DNA from: Posidonia oceanica
Taxonomy: Eukaryota > Streptophyta > Magnoliopsida > Alismatales > Posidoniaceae
DNA length: 64,000 nt
NCBI GenBank assembly: GCA_037176725.1
Contig: JAZBRS010000014.1
Location: forward strand, 71,964,501-72,028,500
Direction of reading: 5' to 3'
Notes under the pieces: generated by a model
What the model was told of the DNA's origin: nothing
Database searches by the model: none
The model's input: the letters and a program-made list of their open reading frames with translations, nothing else
Program-made: the position numbers and the translations under genes
Shown here: positions 57,135 through 64,000 of the stretch, in pieces
Position numbering within the stretch: position 1 is the first letter of the stretch
Layout: every line of letters starts with the position of its first letter

Positions 57135-58666
57135 TATTGCTGCAGCTTTTGGTAAAGAGATGGAATTGGCTTCAAGGCGTAATATGCCTCAGAGTAAGCC
57201 GTATAACGTTGGACGCAGTATTTCAAGCGTACAACACCCTTAACAGTATTCCTCTAACCTTCTCCTGTCTTTTCTTTTCAGCTTTTCCTTTCTCTCCTTT
57301 TTCTCTCTTTTTTGTTTTCTGTGGTTTTTTTTTCCTTTTTTTTGATTGATTTTTTTTTCTATACGATTTTTTTTTCTTTTCTTCTCTTTTTTTTGTTTTG
57401 GCTTTTCTCCTTTTTTTTTCTTTTTGAAGGATTTTCAAGTGCAATGGAAAAGAAATTACAAGAACTTGGAAATTTTAGTACAGATTCCTAAAAAAAAGGT
57501 AAAAATAAAACAGAACCATCATTGTTATGGGTTTTTCAATGTCTTCCCCTGCCAAACAAATCACAAAGGAGCTAAAATATAATAGCCACTCAAAGAATGC
57601 GTTAGACGCAGAACCTGCTGCATATATCGTTAAACGCAGTGATCTCAGCGGCTAATGCCCTATTTCAGAGAACTGCACAGAAGCACTTCCAAACAGCGAT
57701 ATAAGGTTTTAATTTTTTTTCACTTTGAAATTAGTGCTTTAAACCTGCTGTAGCTCTCTGGGTTCCTTAAGGCTTAGGTATGGCTTTTTTTTTTCGGAAT
57801 TTCTAGGGCTCCTCACAATATGGGTGAATATCTTTGGTACTACCCCCTACCTCAACTCCTGAGGATGCTAGGGGGAGCCCGATTACACTTAGGTCCCTAC
57901 CCCGTAGAGGTAGAGCCCAGCGTACTCGGGATTGATCGGGTCGCTCACGTATCCACACACCAAACAAACATACCACCGAAAGGGGGAGGGAGCAATACAA
58001 GTCAAGGCTTGAGGTTCTAAATATCTTTCTCAAAAGGCCAAGGGAGAAGGAGGGCCTCTAGTGAAAGATAATGAAAATACAAGTACCTTTCCTAAGTCCT
58101 TTGCAATAGAGGTGCTTGGGACCTAGATGATTACTTGTATAACCCAAGAAATGACACAAGCAATTAGTTCCCAATGAGGGCCATGCAAGTCATATAAAAA
58201 GATTTGATTTTTTTTTTGTTTTTTTTTGCAAAGCACCCAAAGAAATTAAAGTTCCTGTCCCTACGGCATAGCCGATCACCTCACACCTCAGTCCTTGGGT
58301 CAGTTATGAAAAGAAAAAATAAGAGAAAATTTAAAATAGGAGGTTTCTGTTCAGTGGTCGTTAGACGCAGATACTTCAGCGTCTAATGTTAGACGCTCCA
58401 GATCACGCGTATAACGTACTGATAGAGCTTTTTTCAGAAAAACTGTGGCTTTTACAAACCACCTCTACACCCGTGAATCCAGAGAAAATGGGAGGTGATT
58501 TCAGTTATTTGGACGTAAGAAAAAAAATGGAAAAGGATCACGACACCTCAAAACACTACGAGGAATTTCACCGCTACCTTAAAACTAAAAAAAAAAAAAA
58601 AAAAAACTAAACTAAGAATGTCAATAATGGAGGAAGAAGAAGGAAGACACGGGGACACTTTTAGCC
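57135..58666 (-). other. 5' leader of M
   Basis: Untranslated sequence between the PBS and gag. On the plus strand it holds T-rich runs (57280-57430, 58205-58230), an A run (58589-58606), and a block at 57440-58200 that recurs diverged at 63300-64000. GTTAGACGC-type hairpins lie near 57602 and 58360-58400. No gene seen. Confidence 0.65.
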
Positions 58667-58684
58667 ATCCCACCGTGATCGCCA
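58667..58684 (-). other. Primer-binding site of M
   Basis: On the minus strand TGGCGATCACGGTGGGAT follows the LTR end CCACA with three bases (ATC) between. It starts TGGCG like the PBS of Y but then differs. I cannot name the tRNA from memory. A second TGGCGATCAC lies at 58797-58806 inside the LTR. Confidence 0.65.
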
Positions 58685-59446
58685 GATTGTGGATATGGGG
58701 TTTTGGAGAGGAGGAGGCTTGTTGTGTCTATTTGGTGCTTCCTCGTTGCCTCTTTTTTGTATCCAACTCCGTCACTCCACATGTGATGGAATCGGTGTGA
58801 TCGCCAGTCACGGTTCGCTTTCGCCGGCCCTCGAGACGGCTTTGGGGAGATGTAGTGTGGTTGCAGGTTCAGCTACCATGGGACAACGCCAGCGTTGCCC
58901 AAGGGTGCCCGTGCTTGGTGAGCTCTTTCTTCCTTCTTCCGCCTTGTATGACAAACGTTAGCAAAGCAAAACAAACAAAACAATATAAAGATGGATCAAT
59001 ATGTGTAGTTACCTATCTAGTCATAGTAGAAAAGAAAATAAAGAAAGCGTAGTGAGATACGTACCCGAGGGGTTTGTTTCCTTCTGTTGCAACTAATAAA
59101 GATGTTTGCCTAACTAAAACAATATATGAACTTGAAATAAAAATGCTTGATTATGCTACGGAATTAAACATGTGATATCAGAAATGAAAAGGAAACAAAT
59201 GAAATAGAGTCCTCTCTGTCTATGCACAAGGTGCAAACCGTGTTGACATGAAGTCAACAACGACAATAGGATGCTCAAGCTTTTCGAAGACTCTCCTTCT
59301 TTCAAAATCTCTCTTCTCTCTTTCAATTCTTTAAGACCTCACTTCTCTAAGATTTTTAATCTCAAGAGAGCATGTGAGTTCAGAAATTCCTCTACTACTT
59401 TTCTCTCTCCAAATTCCAACCATGAACTCTGTGGGGGTACCCCTGC

Positions 59447-59453
59447 TTTTATA
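59447..59453 (-). promoter_or_regulatory. Candidate TATA box of the M LTR (TATAAAA)
   Basis: On the minus strand TTCTATAAAAGCAGGGG lies about 760 bases upstream of the PBS. The duplicated block at 61660-61735 has TTCTAAAAAAGC at the same place, so only this copy has a full TATA word. Confidence 0.5.
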
Positions 59454-59697
59454 GAAGCAAGGGAGGAACAAAAAAGGACACAAATGCCAAGTCAGCAGAG
59501 TTGCGAGACAGGTTGCCTGTCTTTCCTGTTCGGGTACCACCGTTTTGACAGTAAATGTCCGATTTTCTTTGGGTTTCCATTCCGATGAAGACTCCACGGC
59601 CTATACTAGACCCCATCTTGGCATGGATCTTGTAGTAAAAACATTGATCTTTCTTTCTTTATTGATTTTTCACTTGCTCGGAATTGTGCTTCTTCTC

Positions 59698-60989
59698 ATG
59701 GATTTGAGTGATATCCTGCGCCATGCTTTCGAAGTGGCTGTCTTTTCCTCTCCTTCTGACATGGTGCAACTTCGGTTGGAGGCTATACCTAATCACTTGG
59801 CGAACCTTTTGGTGCATGAGAAGGTACTTTTCGCTTTCATTATTACTCCATACTCCCATTCTGGTATTCCTTTATCTCTGCTGATTTTTTTTTCTACCTC
59901 ATAGCCTCTATCCTCTGCCAATAACAACTGCGACTCGAAAACCTACCAGTTGGACTGGGTTCAGCAATTCCGCTCTTGGGCTTTGAAGAGGTATTGGGAG
60001 CGCTTGGAAGAGGTTGGTCATTGTCAAGCTCTTCGCCAGTTGCGGCAGCCTGTTGACTGGAAGTTGCTTTTCGGCCTTTGCTGGCTGTGGAACCCTTTGA
60101 CTCATACATTCTTTTCCTCTTCAGGGGAGTTGACCATTCTTTTGGAGGAGGTGAGCGCCCTTTTAGGTATTCGACAGGCCAACTCGTCCATTTACTGCAG
60201 GGATGCCTACCTTTTGCCAATCGGGGTGGTAGGCCCTTTTTCTCTCTTAAAGCGCATTTTCGGCCCTGCTGTTGTGCCGGAGGACCTGGTGCTAGCTGGC
60301 TGTATCAATCTCTCCTCCTTGTGGAAGTTTTTCTGGAAGCAGCGTGACAGCATCCGCTCCGAGGCTTCCTGCTTGGAATGTGTCTTTATTCTGATCGGGG
60401 GACTGGTACTCTTCCCAAATGAAGCCCTGACCATCAGCGCCTACCATGCTGAGCTCATGTGCATCTGTGTTCGCAATCCGGAGAAATACTTAAGTCAGTC
60501 TGTATTGGCTTTTACTATCCGGGCTTATCCAATGCCTGCCTTGGGGGATCGTTCTTCGGCTCGTCTTTCCTAGTTCTGCGCTGGTTAGAGGAGCATTTTC
60601 TTCTGTCTGCTTTTGAAGCTAGCCTTCCCCTAGAGGAGTACATTCGCCGTCTATGTGCTTGTGAGGTCAAGCCCCAGATGGACTCCTTTAGTCCTCCCTC
60701 GTCTTTCAGGACAGTGTCTAACCCAGAGTACTTCCTGATGTTGATTGGGGCGTCTGAGTTTGTGAGGTACAACCCTCAGCGATGCTTCTCGAGGCTGGGT
60801 ACTCCTCGGGCCATACCTCCCTTGCCTCGTTTTTCCGGCATGATACTCCCGCACTTGAGAGACACCCCTAGGGACATCATCCAGGTTTTCTATCAAGTTG
60901 GCACTTGGGATGGGAAGGGGCGAAACCGAGTCCTTTCTGCATGGGAGAACTCAAACGCAGACCGCGAAGCCATCTCTCGCTACTCATGA
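59698..60989 (+). pseudogene. Plant mobile domain/DUF7745-like gene with introns, antisense inside the M LTR interval
   Basis: ATG 59698 begins MDLSDILRHAFEVAVF. GAGAAG|GTACTT at 59824 and TTTTTTTTTCTACCTCATAG ending at 59904 bound a likely 81-base intron; the ORF has a stop inside it. The next exon reads WALKRYWERLEE, then LCWLWNPLTHTFF and GELTILLEEVSALLGI (about 60080-60175), the same layout as the extra ORF of Y. At 60573 the frame ends. The protein goes on in another frame with FLVLRWLEEHF, either after a second intron (for example 60494-60573, ending TCTTTCCTAG, phase compatible) or after a frameshift. The stop is at 60987-60989 and an AATAAA at 61080. No close relation to the ORF of Y is visible beyond the domain pattern. 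It is on the strand opposite to M. Confidence 0.6.
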
Positions 60990-61349
60990 CGCTTGATACG
61001 AGGGCGTGCGGCCAAAGTTGTTTATTGAATTTCCTTCAAAGAGACAAAAAATGTAGTCAGAAAAGTGTCATTTATCATCAATAAAATTTTATTTCGTCTC
61101 TTTTGTCTCCTTTAATTGAATTTGTATGAGTTGAATGAAAAAATTAGAGTTCAGAACACTTCCTTGAATTTAAAATGTTGTACGCTGAAATTGGAGCGGC
61201 CAACGTTGTACGTTTGGAACACCAGCGGATAACGTTTTTACTCTCAAAACTCTGGATAGGCCATATAGCTCGTATAACATTTTGTCTTCCCGATGTGTTG
61301 GACGCCCCAGTTCATGCGGATTACGTTGAATGGTATAAAACCCTCGTCC

Positions 61350-61500
61350 TACGCCATGGGAGGCCACCTTACTCCTCTTCTCTTCTTCTTTCGGCACCGC
61401 CGCTTCCAAGCCTCCGCCTCTTCCAGCTCCGGACATCTCTTCCCCTTTGGAGCAAAGGCCGGGGCATACTCTACGCAAGTCGCAACGACTTGTAGACAGG
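61350..61500. repeat. Inverted copy of the 3' end of M gag-pro
   Basis: The plus strand here matches the minus strand at about 52870-52670. Shared words include TTGGAGCAAAGGCCGGGGCA, AAGCCTCCGCCTC and CTACGCAAGTC. It adjoins a plus-strand TATAAAA at about 61333 and lies 3' of the gene-like ORF. It may be part of the insert in the LTR interval. Confidence 0.65.
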
Positions 61501-61741
61501 GTTCGCTGTAATTTTTCTCCACATAACTTCTCTCGGGATTCTGGCTCAAAGCACTTTCTACTTGCTCTCAATAATTCTTCTTAAATTGTGTTCATCTCTT
61601 AAGAAAATCCTAAAAAATCCCTTCTAAATCCCTCCCAGATCCGTCCCAGATCCTAGTGGGGGTATCCCTGCTTTTTTAGAAGCAGGGGAGGAACAAATAA
61701 GGACACAAAGGCCAAGTCAGCAACTTTCTTGTTTCAGAGGT

Positions 61742-61799
61742 GTTGGACGCTGACCGTTATAGCGTCCAATGTTGGACGCTGGAGTATCCAGCGTCTAAC
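61742..61799. repeat. Twin hairpins of the GTTGGACGC family
   Basis: GTTGGACGCT (61742-61751) pairs with AGCGTCCAAT (61761-61770). Directly after it, GTTGGACGCT (61771-61780) pairs with AGCGTCTAAC (61790-61799). Related twins lie at 61973-62030, 58361-58400, 63472-63528 and, weakly, near 57602 and 61170-61330. Confidence 0.75.
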
Positions 61800-62001
61800 G
61801 ACCCTCCGAGGCAACGATGCCAGGATCAAAGAATATTCCCTAATAAGTGGCTGATTAATGATCGTTAAAGCTAATTAAGGCCTTGACTGGTCGATGGACC
61901 CTTAGTGGAGGCAAAGCACGAAATTTGATTTTAGTCAAATATGGCAAGTTTGGGGAAACAAAAAACCAGGTTGTTGGACGCCATTATTCACAACATCCAA
62001 C

Positions 62002-62030
62002 GTTGGATGCTAGGCTATCCAGCGTCCAAC
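62002..62030. repeat. GTTGGATGC hairpin
   Basis: GTTGGATGCT (62002-62011) pairs with AGCGTCCAAC (62021-62030): ten pairs including one G-U. It is preceded by a weaker GTTGGA/TCCAAC pair starting at 61973. Confidence 0.7.
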
Positions 62031-62167
62031 ACACTCAAATGCAAATTTGCTAATTCTGGCCTCCCAATCACAGGGACAAGTGTCAATAAGTTAGATGAGA
62101 GTACTTGAGCTGGGCAAAGAGCTTCTAGAGGTGGCCTAATGCAACAGACTACACTATCATGAAGGGA

Positions 62168-62260
62168 GTGCCAAAATGGGGTATCTACAGATTGCCCCTC
62201 CGTGAAGATGGCTTCAGCACGAAGCTATCTACAAGGCGAGATGATATCCCCGTGTGGCGC
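62168..62260 (-). promoter_or_regulatory. Polypurine tract next to the M LTR, with bracketing inverted repeat
   Basis: On the minus strand GGAGGGGC (62201 to 62194) and CAATC precede the LTR start at 62189. The LTR-start segment at 62168-62185 is complementary, with one extra base and some mismatches or wobble pairs, to the segment at 62243-62260. This is the same arrangement as at the polypurine tracts of Y and O. Confidence 0.6.
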
Positions 62261-62379
62261 TACCTGGAGATCCTAAATGAAATCCAATGCCTACTGCCAC
62301 TAGACTTGAACGAGACACAATGAGGGTCGGCTAAAGAAACACGGCTAAGGGGAATGCCCAAGGGGAACAATCTAACGAC

Positions 62380-62500
62380 ATGACCGCGGGGGTTGCCCGC
62401 AGGGGTCAAACTAAAAGACTTGTTATGGGGATTGCCTGCGGGGGTCAAACTAAAGACACTGCCACGGGGGTTGCCTGTGAGGTCAAACTAAAAGGATGGA
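62380..62500. repeat. Short tandem repeat, three units of about 35-40 bases
   Basis: The units contain GGGGGTTGCCCGCAGGGGTC and AAACTAAAAG, varied as GGGATTGCCTGCGGG and GGGGTTGCCTGTGAGG. It lies in the 3'UTR position of the element right of 62190. Confidence 0.75.
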
Positions 62501-62735
62501 TAGCTAATGCTTCCGACGACCACTTAATGCGAATGCAATACAATGCGAATATAATACAATGCGCTATGCATGGATGCGTGCTGACGGGAATGCGAAAGAG
62601 GGGATCATGATATGCAATGCATGACCCTAGGTAATGTGGTTCCTCCATTAATGCCGGCTTTAATTTGTATATTGGGTTGGCTCAGGAATTTTCTCACCAC
62701 CTAAGGCAGACTGACACATGCGTGAATGCAATTTG

Positions 62736-63110
62736 TCATAATCAGGTGTCCTTTCCTCGAGTGTAGCCTACACTCTCCTAGGGGACCGTTGTCTCATGAT
62801 ACACGGGTTGGTGAGCGAGAGGTCTATGATGCTCCCAGGCAAAAGGGAATTGATCTCTTCTCTGTCGGCCGCGTTGGCTCTATTTGTCACAATTAGGTGT
62901 CCTTTCATTGAATGTTGCCTACATTCTCGACAGAGACTGTCGTCTTGTGACCCAGAATCATTGAACGATGAATCCACTAATACTGTTGGCTTTATTCATC
63001 AGAATGAAGTGTCCTTTCATTGAATGTTGCCTACATTCTCGACGGGGACCATCATCTTCTGACCCAGGAGTTCGTTAGCGGTGGGTTCACTAATACCGTT
63101 GGCTTTGCTT
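62736..63110. repeat. Three structured 3'UTR repeat units of the M-type element
   Basis: Units of about 120-150 bases share TGTCCTTTC and an inner hairpin. The inner hairpin is GAGTGT/ACACTC (62759/62770) in unit 1 and GAATGT/ACATTC in units 2 and 3. A second hairpin CGACAG/CTGTCG is in unit 2 (62928-62942). The outer stem is GTCACAA/TTGTGAC in unit 2 (62886/62945), TCAGAA/TTCTGA in unit 3 (62999/63057), and TCATAA/TCATGA with one mismatch in unit 1 (62736/62793). The pairs covary between units. Confidence 0.7.
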
Positions 63111-63119
63111 TGTTGACCT

Positions 63120-64000
63120 GGTTGTGCTCCGGGGTACCTGCTGTTGGATTGTTTTGCTTTGTTTGTCCGGTTATGCTCTGGGGTTTGCTTTGATTTTTTT
63201 TTTCTTTTTTCTCTCTCTTTTTTTTTGCTTCTTTTTTTTTCTTTATTTTTCTTGTTTCTGTCTTTTTCCTTTTCCTCTTTTTTTTTATTTAAATGAAAGG
63301 TTACAAGTGCTTAAAAGAAAGAAATTACAGGGACTTTTGGGATTCAATACAGGTTCCTAAAAAAATAGTACAGAATATAAAACTGACTGTCACTGTTTTG
63401 GTTTGAAATGTTTTGTCCTGTAATTAATCCACCACAGAAAAGTTAGAAAATAAACAGCCAAGCAAGGAATGCGTTAGACGCGTTATTTTCAACGTCCAAC
63501 GTTAGGCGCTGAGATTTCAGCATCTAACACCCTGTTACAGGGAACTGTACAGAAACACTTTCAGACTGCGATTTAAGGTTTTAATTTTTGTTTTCGCTTG
63601 GAGATTAGTGTTTTAAACCTGCGTAGCTCTCAGGGTTCCTTAAGGCTTAGGTTTGGCTTCTTTTTCGGGATTTCTATGGCTTCACACAAAATGGGTAAAT
63701 ATATTTTTGTTACTGTCCCCTACCTCAGCTCCTGAGGATGCTAGGGGGAGCCCGATTACACTTACGTCCCTACCTCGTAGAGGTAGAGTCCAGCGTACTC
63801 AGGATTGATCGGGTCACTCATGTATCAACACACCAAGCACAATCAAACCACTGAAAGGGGGAGGGAGGAATACAAACCAAAGCTTGAGGTTCTAATTATC
63901 TTTTACAAAAGGCCAAGGACGAAGAAGGGCCCCTTGTGAAAGAAAATGACAACACAAGTACCTTTCCTAAGCCCTTTGCAACAAAGATGCTTAGGACCTA
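63120..64000 (-). other. Second copy of the M leader, joined directly to a 3'UTR
   Basis: A T-rich stretch (63190-63285) and the following 700 bases match 57290-58200 in order, including the block ending GGATGCTAGGGGGAGCCCG (63737-63755; 57864-57882 at the other site). No gag or pol lies between this leader and the 3'UTR repeats at 62380-63110, so the element right of 62190 seems to be an internally deleted, non-autonomous relative of M. It continues past the window edge. Confidence 0.55.

Larger units (their letters stand above)
48320..62189 (-). mobile_element. Element M: decayed Ogre/Tat-like Ty3/Gypsy element on the minus strand, 3' end cut off
   Basis: Read right to left it has an LTR-like interval (62189 to 58688), a PBS (58684 to 58667), a leader, gag, two protease-like domains, a G-patch, reverse transcriptase, RNase H domains and integrase ending at 48784. 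The 3' LTR is missing because element O begins at 48319, so O probably inserted into the 3' part of M. It belongs to the same broad lineage as Y and O (PHIDLLVDNT and SFMDGFSGYNQI in reverse transcriptase) but to another family. It carries several stops and frameshifts. Confidence 0.85.
58688..62189 (-). repeat. LTR-like interval of M (3.5 kb)
   Basis: On the minus strand it starts TGTAGATACCCC, right after a polypurine tract GGAGGGGC and CAATC, and resembles the LTR starts of Y and O. It ends CCACA before the PBS. About 70 bases occur twice in the same orientation (59430-59500 and 61660-61735). Between these copies lies a plus-strand gene-like ORF. The interval therefore looks like an LTR with an insertion or internal duplication. 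It seems to serve as 5' LTR of M and as 3' LTR of the elements at its right. Confidence 0.65.

Noticed and set aside
59605..59625. ACCCCATCTTGGC (13 bases as in the Y LTR start) as the edge of another plus-strand LTR
   Set aside because: No TG terminus, polypurine tract or further LTR similarity surrounds it; left open as chance or a relic.

Overview
The window is plant nuclear DNA, most probably from a eudicot (the nearest remembered protein matches are pomegranate-like, which is only a weak guess). It consists almost entirely of nested giant Ty3/Gypsy LTR retrotransposons of the Ogre/Tat type. I see no host gene outside the transposons, and no rRNA, tRNA or CRISPR locus.

Layout. Element O (old, plus strand) enters from the left edge. 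It occupies 1-1871 and 30033-48319; its 5' LTR lies outside the window and its 3' LTR is 42351-48319. Element Y (young, plus strand, 1872-30027, about 28.2 kb, LTRs of about 5.85 kb) is inserted in the gag gene of O and is flanked by the 5-bp duplication CCCCA. To the right, O abuts the 3' part of a minus-strand element M (48320-62189). M's pol, gag-pro, leader, primer-binding site and a 3.5-kb LTR-like interval read from right to left. Beyond 62189 lie a polypurine tract, structured 3'UTR repeats and a second copy of the M leader, probably from an internally deleted M relative sharing that LTR.

How the parts work. Each element encodes Gag (capsid), a retropepsin protease, a G-patch-like segment, reverse transcriptase, two RNase H-type domains and an integrase. 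Y and O share one plan: LTR, tRNA-primed leader, Gag-Pro-Pol in one frame, a spacer, an additional 400-residue ORF resembling the plant mobile domain/DUF7745 group, a long structured 3'UTR, a polypurine tract and the LTR. Y has nearly identical LTRs but four coding lesions. O carries about 15 in-frame stops, many of them CAG to TAG. M has two protease-like domains and carries, antisense inside its LTR interval, an intron-containing plant-mobile-domain-like gene.

Most unusual signal. The 3'UTRs of Y (22621-23648) and O (41008-41838) are arrays of 20- to 28-nt motifs. Each motif can form two crossing stems (H-type pseudoknot topology), and both stems show compensatory changes. Groups of three or four motifs are enclosed by closing stems whose sequence differs from module to module while each stays complementary to its own partner. 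A further stem pairs the first and last ends of each array. G-U pairs point to the element's own RNA strand. M's 3'UTR repeats show a different but also covarying fold. I know of no description of such an RNA architecture in plant retrotransposons.
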